From Coprobacter fastidiosus (GTDB lineage Bacteria; Bacteroidota; Bacteroidia; Bacteroidales; Coprobacteraceae): a DNA stretch of 64,000 bases. The translations under genes and the position numbers were made by a program. Every line of letters starts with the position of its first letter. Position 1 is the stretch's first letter. Where the stretch lies: positions 372,001-436,000 of the forward strand of contig NZ_AP028032.1 in the NCBI RefSeq assembly GCF_030296935.1, given 5' to 3'. Of this stretch, positions 1 to 8,707 are shown in pieces. The notes under the pieces were generated by a model, which saw only the letters and a program-made list of their open reading frames with translations, did not search any database and was not told where the DNA came from.

Positions 1-519
1 TTGCATGTAATTATCTTTGTCGGGATTGTTCGAAAGAGAAAAATCTCGCACAACGTTTACCATGTGTTTTTTCTCTCCTGCACCTTGCATTTCAAATTGT
101 ATGGTTAAGTATTCATCGCTCGTCCACATGTCGATGATATTTACAGGATCGTTGCCGATACTGTCGGCGGTTTCTGGTGTAATGGGGATGATATTTTTAA
201 CCAGAACAGTGTCTATATCGTTAATAGCGACATAATAATCATATCCCATATAATTTTCTTGTAATAGAGAAAAATTGATGATTACGCGTCGCCCGTCTTC
301 TAAGAAAAAAGAGGGTATCGAAGTATTGGAGGGTAACATGGTCTTTTTACTGTCCAATTGCAGATAGGGAGATTCACCTTCTTTTACAACCATGTCTCCG
401 ATAGCATATGCATACGAGTTGTAGTAATAGACATCATCGTCATCATCTTTACAAGATTGCAGAATAACCGATGAGAGCAGCATTATTAAACCTGTCAGAA
501 AAATCGATTTTTTTTTCAT
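1..519 (-). CDS. NigD-like lipoprotein, C-terminus off the window edge
   Basis: An open frame of 173 codons begins at the ATG on the minus strand and runs off the left edge without a stop, so the C-terminus is missing. The product starts with a short basic and hydrophobic signal peptide ending in a lipobox with Cys23, followed at once by K and five Asp. Such acidic residues after the lipidated Cys are a known surface-export signal in Bacteroidetes. The remainder (YYYNSYAYAIGD, later residues rich in beta-strand pattern) resembles the NigD-like family of Bacteroides lipoproteins, whose function is not established. The family call is from memory of the pattern and is moderate; the lipoprotein call is strong. 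Confidence 0.75.
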   Translation of the reverse strand, partial: MKKKSIFLTGLIMLLSSVILQSCKDDDDDVYYYNSYAYAIGDMVVKEGESPYLQLDSKKTMLPSNTSIPSFFLEDGRRVIINFSLLQENYMGYDYYVAINDIDTVLVKNIIPITPETADSIGNDPVNIIDMWTSDEYLTIQFEMQGAGEKKHMVNVVRDFSLSNNPDKDNYMQ

Positions 520-704
520 AAGTCATTCCTTTTTTAATTTATTGTTTTTTATTCAGTTTATCTCTTTTGTAATGTAAATGGTAATTTGGAGGAAATACTG
601 CATCGAAAAATGTTAAAGAGTTAAAAAGATATTTTCTCTTTTATCCGGTGCAGTATTTTTACATTTTCTGCATTTATAAATTAAAGTGTGATTTAAAAAC
701 AAGA

Positions 705-1259
705 ATGAGGGAGGAAGAACTGGTTGAGCATTGTAAGCAAAAAGATAAATCTGCACAAAAACAATTGTATGAGTTGTATGCAGGTGTTTTGTTTGCTCTT
801 TGTATTCGTTATTCCGGAAATAGGGAGGCTGCTGAAGACATTTTGCATGATGGTTTCCTCCGGATATTTACATCTTTCGACAAGTTCGATTATAGAGGAG
901 AAGGTTCTTTAAAAGCTTGGCTGAGTCGTATAATGGTCAATACGGCATTAGAGTATATCCGTAAGGATGGGGAGATGAATCGTGTATTGACTTTAAATGA
1001 AGTCCCGGATATTATTGATCCAGAGAGCGAAGATGAGGATTTGGAGAAGATTCCTCAGACTGTACTGATGAAATTTGTATCGGAATTGCCGTCCGGATAT
1101 CGGACGGTGTTCAATTTATATACTTTCGAAGAAAAATCTCATAAAGAAATAGCTGCTTTATTGGGAATCAATGAAAAAAGCTCCTCTTCACAGCTTTTCC
1201 GGGCTAGAGCTATATTGGCGAAGAGAATAAAAATGTATTTAACGAAAGCGAGCGTATGA
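705..1259 (+). CDS. ECF-type RNA polymerase sigma-70 factor
   Basis: This 184-residue protein has the sigma region 2 signature (residues about 20-90, with the DILHDGFLRIF segment and an RGEGSLKAWL stretch) and a C-terminal region 4 helix-turn-helix (SHKEIAALLGINEKSSSSQLFRAR). It should direct RNA polymerase to a small regulon. An in-frame start 19 codons upstream at 648 is possible, but the downstream ATG leading to MREEELVEHC matches the usual N-terminus of the family. Its stop overlaps the start of the next gene by 4 bases (ATGA), so the two are translationally coupled. The partner encodes a membrane-anchored envelope protein, suggesting that the pair senses an envelope condition. Confidence 0.88.
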   Translation: MREEELVEHCKQKDKSAQKQLYELYAGVLFALCIRYSGNREAAEDILHDGFLRIFTSFDKFDYRGEGSLKAWLSRIMVNTALEYIRKDGEMNRVLTLNEVPDIIDPESEDEDLEKIPQTVLMKFVSELPSGYRTVFNLYTFEEKSHKEIAALLGINEKSSSSQLFRARAILAKRIKMYLTKASV

Positions 1260-2518
1260 AACAAAAAGATGATAAGTGGACTATAAGATTCCGCAAACGG
1301 ATGGAAGGATATGTTGAATTGCCGCCTTCTGACGTTTGGGAAAGATTAGACGAGGAATTGTCTTTTAATAGTAGGCAACGGCATCGTTTCCCCAGAATTG
1401 CTGTGGCGGCAGTTATTTTGCTATTTATATCGGTCGGTTTGTATTTTCTTACTTATACTTCTGATAATGACGGAATCATTACAGCAGATGCTCCTTCTCG
1501 TATTTTCGAACATCATAAGGTCGATAAGCCTTTTCGGAAAACAATTGTAACCGATAGTAATAAAATAATCACACATGCTCCGATTTATGTTAGGACAGTA
1601 GAAAAGAAAACGGGAAACAATGTTTTGGGGGAAGAAAATATAGCTGTTGCACAATTGATCGATACGATTCAAGCCCCTTCACAAGAGAAAGTTGAAGACC
1701 TGTCAGAAAAAAAAAATACATTACAAGAAAAAAAAGAACATTTTATGAATGGCTCTTCTGTTGGCAAAGATTTTGAAATTAGACAGTTGCCTAAGAAAAG
1801 CAAAGGTTGGTCAATAGGCGTTTCGGTCGGGAATAATATGATTGCTTCTGCAGAGAATCATTATGGGTTTAGTAATCTTGATCGTTCAGGAATAATGCCT
1901 CGGAGTATGAATATGTTACAGACTGGAGAGAACGAGACGTCCGAAGACCAGAAAATTACGGCAGCCTATCAACAGATTATGCTGAAAAATATTAATTTGG
2001 AGACTACAACTGATATTAAACACCATTTCCCTGTTACGTTTGGTATTTCATTGCGTAAAGATCTTTCAAATAGTTTTTCTATAGAGACCGGGCTGACATA
2101 TACTTTATTATCTTCAGATTTAAAGGCCGGAAATGATATATACTATTCTCAGGAACAGAGACTTCATTATTTAGGTATACCTTTAAAGGCTGGTTGGTAT
2201 TTTGTAAAAAAGAGGCGAGTTTCTTTGTATTTATCTGCCGGAGGAGCAGTGGAAAAGTGTGTCAAATCTCAATTGAAAACTCATTATGAAATGCAAAATG
2301 ACTTATCTTTTATTGGAGATGACCATTTGGATGTGAAAAAACTGCAGTGGTCTGTTCTTGCGTCGTTTGGTGCTCAATTTAATATAACCGATCATTTCGG
2401 AATTTATGCTGAGCCGGGGGCGATATATTATTTTGATGACGGAACAGATGTCTCGACAATTCGAAAAGAGAAACCTTTTAATATCAATTTACAAATAGGA
2501 TTGAGGTTCGGATTCTGA
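1256..2518 (+). CDS. Membrane-anchored protein with C-terminal outer-membrane beta-barrel domain, probable sigma partner
   Basis: The 420-residue product has a cytoplasmic N-terminus of about 46 residues (DVWERLDEELSF), one membrane helix at about residues 47-68, a charged linker rich in Lys and Glu, and a C-terminal region (about 180-420) of alternating beta strands ending in IGLRFGF with a terminal Phe, typical of PorT-like or OMP_b-brl domains. In Bacteroidetes such proteins commonly follow an ECF sigma gene, as here with a 4-base overlap. A role in holding or releasing the sigma factor through the cytoplasmic segment is inference. The combination of an inner-membrane helix with a beta-barrel-like domain is unusual, and the topology is uncertain. 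Confidence 0.7.
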   Translation: MKQKDDKWTIRFRKRMEGYVELPPSDVWERLDEELSFNSRQRHRFPRIAVAAVILLFISVGLYFLTYTSDNDGIITADAPSRIFEHHKVDKPFRKTIVTDSNKIITHAPIYVRTVEKKTGNNVLGEENIAVAQLIDTIQAPSQEKVEDLSEKKNTLQEKKEHFMNGSSVGKDFEIRQLPKKSKGWSIGVSVGNNMIASAENHYGFSNLDRSGIMPRSMNMLQTGENETSEDQKITAAYQQIMLKNINLETTTDIKHHFPVTFGISLRKDLSNSFSIETGLTYTLLSSDLKAGNDIYYSQEQRLHYLGIPLKAGWYFVKKRRVSLYLSAGGAVEKCVKSQLKTHYEMQNDLSFIGDDHLDVKKLQWSVLASFGAQFNITDHFGIYAEPGAIYYFDDGTDVSTIRKEKPFNINLQIGLRFGF

Positions 2519-2597
2519 TATTGTTGTCGTTTTATATATTCGTGCCGTATTTTGGGAAATAGAGTTTATTTAAAGTTTAATGATTGGGTTAAGTAAA

Positions 2598-2639
2598 AAG
2601 AAAACCGTTATTCTTTGAGTTTAGAACAACGGTTTTCTT
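2598..2639. terminator. Bidirectional intrinsic terminator
   Basis: A perfect 12-bp inverted repeat (AAGAAAACCGTT / AACGGTTTTCTT) with an 18-base loop lies between the convergent sigma/barrel operon and the flavodiiron gene. A and T tracts on both sides allow it to serve both strands. Confidence 0.8.
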
Positions 2640-2655
2640 TATTAGGTTAAAAGAT

Positions 2656-3846
2656 TTATTGTTTCAATTTCGTTGCTATGGCTTTTGCCAATTCTTGACA
2701 TTGGGCTATCTTTTCAGACGTAATACCTTGTTTCATTTCTACCGGATTTTCGGTTACGTCCCATTTCATTCTCTCTGCAAAAGAAGAGAGTCGTTTCACT
2801 GCAGCTCCGGCCCATGAGAATGAACCGAAATATCCGAATACTCGATTTTTCATATCCCGACTTTCCAATTTTGAAACCAATGATTCGATATTGGGAAATA
2901 ACTCATTGGTATATGTCGGACTTCCGATAATTAGTCCTTTATATTTAAATATATCACGTAAGATATATGACATATCCGATTTTGACACATTGTGCATAAC
3001 GATATTTTTAATACCTTGAGCAGCTAATTCTCTGGCGATAACTTCTGCCATTTTTTCGGTATTACCGTACATGCTTCCGTATGCGATTACAACACCCTCT
3101 TCTCCTTCATATAAGCTTAGTTTATTATATATACTTATGACTTTCTGTATTTCTTCTTTCCATATCGGACCGTGAGTAGAACAGATTATCTGTATGTCTA
3201 TTCCTGAAAGTTTTGCAAGAGCTTTTTGTACTGGAGCTCCGTATTTACCTACTATATTGGAATAATACCGGAACATTTCATCCCAATATTTTTCGGTATT
3301 CATTTGATAGTCTATGATTCCGCCGTCCAATGTTCCGAAACATCCGAATGCATCTCCGGAAAAAAGAATTTTATCATCTTCACAATAAGTCATCATGGTT
3401 TCAGGCCAGTGTACCATGGGAGTCATGTAAAAAGTAAGTACTTTTTCACCTAAAGGTAACCGGTCACCGTCTTTTACTTCGTGGAATTTGTCGAAAATCC
3501 CGTAAAATCCTTCAATCATTCCGATTGTCTTGCTGTTCCCGATAATTTTAATATCCGGATATACACGACAAAGATCGTTTATTGAAGCCGAATGATCCGG
3601 CTCCATATGATTTACAACCAAATAGTCTATAGGACGTTCTCCCAAGATGTTTTTTATTTTTTCAAAAAACAGATCAGTATAACAATGATCTACGGTGTCG
3701 ATCAGAACAACACTTTTATCAACGATCAAGTATGAGTTATAAGAAACCCCGAGAGGCAATGGCCATAATCCTTCGAATAAATGTTTTGTACGGTCATTTA
3801 CTCCTACATAATGGATATTTCTACTGATTTCTGTAATAGTTGACAT
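2656..3846 (-). CDS. FprA-type flavodiiron protein (A-type flavoprotein)
   Basis: This 396-residue enzyme has an N-terminal metallo-beta-lactamase-like diiron domain and a C-terminal flavodoxin domain. The diiron ligands are visible: H80-M-E82-P-D84-H85, H146, D165 and H225. The FMN-binding loop GSMYGNTE is at residues 257-264. The family reduces O2 to water or NO to N2O in anaerobes, with electrons from rubredoxin or a related donor. There is no rubredoxin domain or neighbouring rubredoxin gene. A -7 box (TAACTTTG) lies about 30 bases upstream on the minus strand, so it is probably monocistronic. A role in oxygen protection is inferred from the family. Confidence 0.92.
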   Translation of the reverse strand: MSTITEISRNIHYVGVNDRTKHLFEGLWPLPLGVSYNSYLIVDKSVVLIDTVDHCYTDLFFEKIKNILGERPIDYLVVNHMEPDHSASINDLCRVYPDIKIIGNSKTIGMIEGFYGIFDKFHEVKDGDRLPLGEKVLTFYMTPMVHWPETMMTYCEDDKILFSGDAFGCFGTLDGGIIDYQMNTEKYWDEMFRYYSNIVGKYGAPVQKALAKLSGIDIQIICSTHGPIWKEEIQKVISIYNKLSLYEGEEGVVIAYGSMYGNTEKMAEVIARELAAQGIKNIVMHNVSKSDMSYILRDIFKYKGLIIGSPTYTNELFPNIESLVSKLESRDMKNRVFGYFGSFSWAGAAVKRLSSFAERMKWDVTENPVEMKQGITSEKIAQCQELAKAIATKLKQ

Positions 3847-3876
3847 ATTATTTTCTCTTTATTTATTTTTCGGTTA

Positions 3877-3884
3877 CAAAGTTA
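3877..3884 (-). promoter_or_regulatory. -7 promoter box for the flavodiiron gene
   Basis: TAACTTTG on the minus strand fits the Bacteroidetes TAnnTTTG box, 30 bases before the start codon. A TTG (reverse complement of 3901-3903) lies 16 bases further upstream. Confidence 0.55.
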
Positions 3885-3923
3885 TAAAAATGTATCTTTT
3901 CAAGAAAAGAGAAAACTGTTTTT

Positions 3924-3983
3924 CGTAAAATCGTAAAATGATCTGACAATATTTTCTTATTGGAAAATTCAGGTAAATTCTTA
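3924..3983. repeat. Partial copy of the 178-bp MITE-like repeat
   Basis: About 60 bases align with the right-hand part of the complete elements at 41874 and 55964: a TGATCTGACAATATTTT-like core followed by TTGGAAAATT and a CTTA end. The left half is not recognisable. The right end stops 6 bases from the stop codon of the MFS transporter gene. Confidence 0.6.
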
Positions 3984-3988
3984 GATAT

Positions 3989-5308
3989 TTATGATTTGTC
4001 TTTTACGAAAAAAACAGACAATGCTGCTATCAGTAAAAATATTCCGGCTGTCGATAGGGCATATATGGCTTCTCTGTTATAAATATGTTCGACGATAAAG
4101 CCATTGAAAATCCCGTTTATAATTTGAGGAATTGTAATGAAGAAATTGAAAATACCCATATACACTCCCATTTTGGAGGCCGGGATGGCTCCGGCCAATA
4201 TAGCATAAGGCATAGCCAAAATACTGGACCAAGCAATACCGATACCGATCATTGACCAGACAAGCATGTGTGCATCGGTAAATATTTCGAAAGACAAAAG
4301 CCCCAACCCTCCACATACCAAAGCCAAAGCGTGAGTTCCGCGTCTTCCTATATATTTTGCTATTACGGGAAGAAATAATGCAAAAACCATTGCTACCGCA
4401 TTATAAATACCGAAAAGCACTCCGACCCAGTTGCCTGCCTCTTGAAAAGCGTTACTTGACGGGTCTGTCGTTCCAAAAAAGCGGTCGGCGACAGCCGGAG
4501 TTGTATATACCCACATAGAAAATAACCCGAACCAAGAAAAAAATTGTACTATGCCCAATTGAGCCATTGTTTTAGGCATGTGTATAATGTCTTGAAATAT
4601 ATTGAAAAATCCTTTCTTTTCAGCAGTTTCCGTTGTATTTTCATGATTAAATCGGGTATGAATTTCCGGAGGATATTCCTGTGTATGGAAAATTGTCCAT
4701 AGAACAGTTCCTAACAGTACGGCAGCACCTATGTAAAATGAGAAAATTACATTATCTGGTACTTTTCCGGCCTCTGCTGTTCCTGATATTCCTAACCAGT
4801 TTGCAAGAATATAAGGAAACCATGACGCAACGACAGCTCCGACACCTATTAAAAATGTCTGAATTGAGAATCCGAGTGTACGTTGTTCAGAAGGCAGTAG
4901 ATCTGCCACTAAAGCCCTGAACGGTTCCATCGCTACGTTGATAGAAGCATCCATAATCATTAGCATACCCGCACCGATAAACATCGGAGGAATGAGACCG
5001 GATAAAGATCCTGAATTTGGCATGAAAACAAGAGCTACAGATGTTAGGATTGCTCCGGCTAAAAAGTAAGGTTTTCTTCTCCCTAATCGAGTCCACGTAC
5101 GATCAGAATAATAACCTATAATCGGTTGTATAATCATTCCGGTCAGCGGGGCTGCTAACCAAAACCAAGAAAGATGTTCTACATTAGCCCCGAATGTTTG
5201 TAAAATACGACTCGCATTTGCATTTTGTAAAGCAAATCCGAATTGTATTCCTAAAAATCCGAAACTCATGTTCCATATCTGAGGCAAACTTAATCGAGGA
5301 TGTTTCAT
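3989..5308 (-). CDS. SLC45/GPH-type MFS sugar transporter
   Basis: A 439-residue polytopic membrane protein with about 12 hydrophobic segments. The N-terminal half carries PLTGMIIQPIIGYYSDR and RLGRRKP (residues 74-80), which match the SLC45 group of sucrose/maltose transporters within the major facilitator superfamily. Bacteroidetes homologues are usually annotated as disaccharide or maltose carriers; the substrate cannot be read from the sequence. It is not within a polysaccharide utilisation locus and is separated from the agmatine operon by 215 bases. No adjacent glycosidase is present. Confidence 0.85.
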   Translation of the reverse strand: MKHPRLSLPQIWNMSFGFLGIQFGFALQNANASRILQTFGANVEHLSWFWLAAPLTGMIIQPIIGYYSDRTWTRLGRRKPYFLAGAILTSVALVFMPNSGSLSGLIPPMFIGAGMLMIMDASINVAMEPFRALVADLLPSEQRTLGFSIQTFLIGVGAVVASWFPYILANWLGISGTAEAGKVPDNVIFSFYIGAAVLLGTVLWTIFHTQEYPPEIHTRFNHENTTETAEKKGFFNIFQDIIHMPKTMAQLGIVQFFSWFGLFSMWVYTTPAVADRFFGTTDPSSNAFQEAGNWVGVLFGIYNAVAMVFALFLPVIAKYIGRRGTHALALVCGGLGLLSFEIFTDAHMLVWSMIGIGIAWSSILAMPYAILAGAIPASKMGVYMGIFNFFITIPQIINGIFNGFIVEHIYNREAIYALSTAGIFLLIAALSVFFVKDKS

Positions 5309-5430
5309 GAATCTATGTTTATCCGGTGAAAAATCTTTATTTTAAACAAATATCTTCGATTAAAGTTTGTTGTATAATGGCGCGTATGATGAGAAAGAGG
5401 AGGATATAATTCGATTGGTGCGTACCAAGC

Positions 5431-5456
5431 GGTATTTTTATAAATCATAAAATACC
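5431..5456. terminator. Possible weak terminator hairpin
   Basis: GGTATTTT and AAAATACC form an 8-bp stem with a 10-base loop in the gap after aguB. There is no clear T tract, so termination is uncertain. The rest of 5309-5523 shows nothing recognisable. Confidence 0.35.
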
Positions 5457-5523
5457 CTGTCGAAACCAAAACCATTATGACATCGGCAGGGCATGATATC
5501 TGATGAGAAAGATAAAATTCGTA

Positions 5524-6411
5524 TTAATCGATAAAACGTTTAATTATGTTTCCATACTCATCGATTCTTCGATCTCTTAAGAAAGGCCACCAGCGGCGAA
5601 CGTTTTCTGATCGGTTCAGGTCTATTTCGATAATGAGATTTTCTTCTTGACTGTCGGATGCCTGAGCTAAGAACTCACCTTGTGGTCCGGCGACGAAACT
5701 GCTTCCCCAGAACCGGATACCTCCGGTTTGACCTGATGGATCTGGCTCATAGCCTGTACGATTTACAGAAACTACGGGTAGTCCATTGGCTACCGCATGT
5801 CCTCGCTGCGATATGATCCATGCATCTCGCTGTCGATTTTTTTCATCTTCAGTATCACTGCTTTCCCAACCGATTGCAGTCGGATAGATAAGAATATCTG
5901 CTCCTTTTAACGCCATAAGGCGGGCAGCTTCTGGATACCATTGATCCCAGCAAACCAATACTCCGAGATTTCCTATTGATGTCTGTATCGGCTCAAAACC
6001 GAGATCTCCCGGAGTGAAATAGAATTTTTCATAATATGCCGGGTCGTCGGGAATATGCATTTTTCTGTATTTTCCGGCAATATTCCCGTCTGTGTCGAAT
6101 ACGACTGCCGTATTGTGATATAATCCAGGAGCCCTTTTTTCAAATAAAGATGTGACCAGTACGATTTCAAGTGATCGTGCTATATCTCCGAAAAAACGGG
6201 TAGATGGGCCAGGAATGCTTTCGGCAAGGTCGAATAATCGAGTATCTTCTGTTTGACAAAAATAAAGGCTGTTATGCAATTCTTGTAATACAACGAGTTG
6301 AGCTCCTTTTGAAGCACAATCTTCTATATTGGCCTTTAACTGTTGCATATTTGCATGTATGTCATTTGTGTTGGACTGTTGAATAAGTCCGACTTTTATT
6401 TTTTTCTCCAT
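5524..6411 (-). CDS. aguB: N-carbamoylputrescine amidase
   Basis: A 295-residue nitrilase-superfamily enzyme that hydrolyses N-carbamoylputrescine to putrescine, CO2 and ammonia. The Glu-Lys-Cys catalytic triad is visible: E44 (VLQELHNSLY), K117 (GKYRKMHIPD) and C154 (VLVCWDQWYPEAAR). The CWDQWYPEAAR block and the YYEKFYFTPGD segment are characteristic of AguB rather than of other nitrilases. The gene lies 12 bases behind the agmatine deiminase gene in the same direction, which supports the assignment because the two act in succession. Confidence 0.95.
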   Translation of the reverse strand: MEKKIKVGLIQQSNTNDIHANMQQLKANIEDCASKGAQLVVLQELHNSLYFCQTEDTRLFDLAESIPGPSTRFFGDIARSLEIVLVTSLFEKRAPGLYHNTAVVFDTDGNIAGKYRKMHIPDDPAYYEKFYFTPGDLGFEPIQTSIGNLGVLVCWDQWYPEAARLMALKGADILIYPTAIGWESSDTEDEKNRQRDAWIISQRGHAVANGLPVVSVNRTGYEPDPSGQTGGIRFWGSSFVAGPQGEFLAQASDSQEENLIIEIDLNRSENVRRWWPFLRDRRIDEYGNIIKRFID

Positions 6412-6423
6412 AATACGCTTTTA

Positions 6424-7455
6424 TTATTTTATTACGTTTTTCGGGTATTGCATGGTTACACAATGTAAAGATCCGTGCTGCTTGATTAAAGCACGGCAGT
6501 CGATCCCGATAATTTGACGTTCAGGAAAAGCTGTTGTCAATATTTCAGCAGTCCGGCTGTCATTTATCGGCTGGTTATAAGTTGGGTATAGAACAGCACC
6601 GTTTATGATTAAAAAATTAGCATACGTAGCAGGCAGCCTTTCATTGTCGAATACGATTTCATCAGCCATAGGTAAGGGCAAGAGTCTGAAAGGTCTGTTG
6701 TCTTGTGTCCGAAAGCTTTGCAGTTGTGACTCCATATCTTTTAATGCTTTATAATGATGGTCTTTCGGATCATTGCATTGTATATAAGCAATTGTATCAT
6801 TCGGGCAAAATCGAGCTAATGTATCGATATGGCTGTCGGTATCGTCTCCTTCTAAAAAGCCATGGTCTAACCACAAGATTCGGGATATTCCCAAATTTTC
6901 TTTCAAATATTGTTCTATCTGATCTTTGTTCCATGCTCCGTTGCGGTTAGGAGATAACAAGCATTCGCTTGTAGTGAGCAAAGTTCCTTTTCCGTCCGAT
7001 TCGATAGATCCTCCTTCGATAACGAAATTCAGACAATTTATATATTGGGCATTAAATAATTGGGACTGAAAAATTTTCCCGGTAATAAGATTGTCTTTAT
7101 TAGCTGCGAATTTCAATCCCCAACCGTTGAATTTAAAGTCGATAATTCCTGCATTGCCGTTTTTATCCAGAATAGAAATTCCTCCATGATCTCGAGCCCA
7201 AGTATCGTTTGTTTCACATTCGAAAAAACGAATATTATCTGTATTTATTTTTTTGCAAATTTGTTTCTTTACATTTTCAACATCGGGTGCGACGATCAGA
7301 AGTTTTTCTCTTTTAGAAATTTCTTTAGCGATTTCTATAAAACAAGATTGGACTTCTTTTAACATATGTGCCCAATCTGTTCCCGCATGAGGCCATGTCA
7401 GTTGCACCCCCGATTGTTCTTCCCATTCGGCAGGTAAATAGAAATTTTGCTTCAC
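6424..7455 (-). CDS. aguA: Agmatine deiminase (GTG start)
   Basis: This 343-residue enzyme converts agmatine to N-carbamoylputrescine and ammonia. It belongs to the guanidino-group-modifying superfamily. Visible motifs are WPH (21-23), WARDHGG (86-92), the EGGS substrate loop (147-150), H209 and the catalytic Cys332 in LHCVTMQYP. The start codon is GTG, fixed by the 4-base overlap GTGA with the stop of the upstream DUF2148 gene and by alignment of the N-terminus (LPAEWEEQ) with the family. Together with aguB it gives a two-step route to putrescine. No biosynthetic arginine decarboxylase is in the window. Confidence 0.95.
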   Translation of the reverse strand: MKQNFYLPAEWEEQSGVQLTWPHAGTDWAHMLKEVQSCFIEIAKEISKREKLLIVAPDVENVKKQICKKINTDNIRFFECETNDTWARDHGGISILDKNGNAGIIDFKFNGWGLKFAANKDNLITGKIFQSQLFNAQYINCLNFVIEGGSIESDGKGTLLTTSECLLSPNRNGAWNKDQIEQYLKENLGISRILWLDHGFLEGDDTDSHIDTLARFCPNDTIAYIQCNDPKDHHYKALKDMESQLQSFRTQDNRPFRLLPLPMADEIVFDNERLPATYANFLIINGAVLYPTYNQPINDSRTAEILTTAFPERQIIGIDCRALIKQHGSLHCVTMQYPKNVIK

Positions 7456-7994
7456 TTTGTTTCTGTTTCTTTAGGTTTTCTGTCAAAAAAAGGATTTTTA
7501 GAAGATGCACTGATCGGGATACCGATAATTTGATGGCATCCTTTCATCCAACCGATTCGCTGAGCAGCCCATCCGGCAGAAAACATTACTCTGCTGTCTA
7601 CTCTTAGGTCGGATGCTTTTGAGCAAGCTGATCCGATAGCGATACCTACGTCTATAGAATTAATGGCACATGGTGTGTTTTGTGGTTTTTCCGCACATGT
7701 GGGAAAGCCGCAATACCCGCAATTTAGAGCCTGTTTTTGTTCTTTTGTTCCGATAAGTATCAAGGCATCGGCTGAAAGAATATTTTCCGAATCACGCATT
7801 AAAAACTTCAGACTGGTTTCTTCTGAAAGTTTTTTCATTTCTTGAGAAAGTATTTCTATTTCCCGTTCGGTAATCGTTATAATCTCGAGAATATCTATAC
7901 CTTTCCCTTTAGGGGCGGTACGGGCAGCTGTCATTATCTGCTTGGCCGCATCCAGCATGTAAGATTGTCTCGATATCCTTTCGTCAATAATCAT
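7452..7994 (-). CDS. DUF2148 ferredoxin-domain protein
   Basis: A 180-residue protein starting at the ATG that gives MIIDERISRQSYMLD. A longer frame reaching 8099 exists, but its first 35 codons are AT-rich and unlike the family. A Cys-rich centre (CGYCGFPTC, plus further Cys in TPCAIN and GSACSKAS) fits the DUF2148 family, thought to bind an Fe-S cluster. It is the first gene of the agmatine operon and its stop overlaps the aguA start. Its own function is unknown; co-transcription with aguAB could be regulatory or incidental. Confidence 0.82.
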   Translation of the reverse strand: MIIDERISRQSYMLDAAKQIMTAARTAPKGKGIDILEIITITEREIEILSQEMKKLSEETSLKFLMRDSENILSADALILIGTKEQKQALNCGYCGFPTCAEKPQNTPCAINSIDVGIAIGSACSKASDLRVDSRVMFSAGWAAQRIGWMKGCHQIIGIPISASSKNPFFDRKPKETETK

Positions 7995-8102
7995 AATACT
8001 TTTATAGTTTTTAAGTATCGACAAAGGTAATGAAACTCTTTTGTAAAATGTAATTTTTATTTTTGCTTTTTCAAATACAAAACAAAATGAAATTCTCATT
8101 TG

Positions 8103-8120
8103 TTTTTAGACAGGCTCTTA
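8103..8120. repeat. Isolated terminal inverted repeat of the MITE-like family
   Basis: An 18-base stretch (TTTTTAGACAGG then CTCTTA) matches the right end of the 178-bp elements almost exactly. No further element sequence is recognisable beside it, so this is a solo end or a strongly decayed copy. Confidence 0.5.
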
Positions 8121-8230
8121 GTTTTAATTGAAATAAAACAAAAAATTGAGATTATTGTTTTATACAAAAGACTAAAACTATATATGGTGAAATTGTGTTA
8201 TTTGTGATAGAGATTTTCAAAAAAAAATTT

Positions 8231-8238
8231 TATATTTG
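8231..8238 (+). promoter_or_regulatory. -7 promoter box for the small acidic gene
   Basis: TATATTTG fits TAnnTTTG and lies 52 bases before the chosen start codon at 8291. Confidence 0.5.
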
Positions 8239-8290
8239 AGAATCTTATGATACGGTTAACAAATTGAGAAATTGCTTAAATTCTTGTATT

Positions 8291-8548
8291 ATGGATGGAG
8301 ATATTGAAGAATTATTTGAAAGTTTGATTAAAAAATATCGTGAACAAGACGCCGCTTTTGATGAATTGAAATTGATGATGGATGAAGATGAAGAGTTAAA
8401 AAAATCATACGAAGAATGGTGTGCTGCTATGGGATGTTCCGAGAAAAAAGGTTTTGGAGTATTTTATCAAGAATATATAGAGGGTGATGATTCTATATGG
8501 GATAGTATATTCCCGAATAAAGAAGAATATGATGGATATGATAGCTGA
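8291..8548 (+). CDS. Small acidic conserved-looking hypothetical protein
   Basis: An 85-residue, strongly acidic protein (MDGDIEELFESLIKKY at the start, SIWDSIFPNKEEY near the end). The ATG is preferred to a TTG nine codons upstream. It looks helical with no signal peptide, membrane segment or known motif. It stands alone with its own -7 box and a downstream hairpin. I do not recognise a functional family; similar small acidic proteins occur in Bacteroidales, but I cannot assign a role. Confidence 0.7.
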   Translation: MDGDIEELFESLIKKYREQDAAFDELKLMMDEDEELKKSYEEWCAAMGCSEKKGFGVFYQEYIEGDDSIWDSIFPNKEEYDGYDS

Positions 8549-8584
8549 TTTAGACTATTGACCGATTAGGTCGGATAAATAAAG

Positions 8585-8639
8585 GCTGTATATTATCTTA
8601 ATTATTATAGTAAAATCTATATAATTATTAATATACAGC
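8585..8639 (+). terminator. Hairpin after the small acidic gene
   Basis: Arms GCTGTATATTA and TAATATACAGC (11 bp) enclose an AT-rich loop and are followed by TTTTG. It is likely the terminator of the preceding gene. Confidence 0.5.
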
Positions 8640-8670
8640 TTTTGTGTAATAAAATAAATGAGAAGTGTGC

Positions 8671-8678
8671 TATTTTTG
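8671..8678 (+). promoter_or_regulatory. -7 promoter box for the GH2 gene
   Basis: TATTTTTG fits TAnnTTTG. Its position makes the ATG at 8708 a better start than the ATG at 8690, which would lie almost at the transcript start. Confidence 0.5.
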
Positions 8679-8707
8679 CATACGAAACTATGAAAAATCA
8701 AAATACT

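Noticed and set aside
648..704. Longer N-terminus for the first ECF sigma factor
   Set aside because: The extra 19 residues are hydrophobic and Cys/Tyr-rich, unlike sigma factors; the later ATG fits better.
5455..5490. Second CCCTG/CAGGG pairing in the gap after aguB
   Set aside because: Only five bases pair and the loop is long; it competes with the other weak hairpin.
7995..8099. Extended start of the DUF2148 gene
   Set aside because: The added codons are AT-rich and overlap the probable promoter region; the family begins at the inner ATG.
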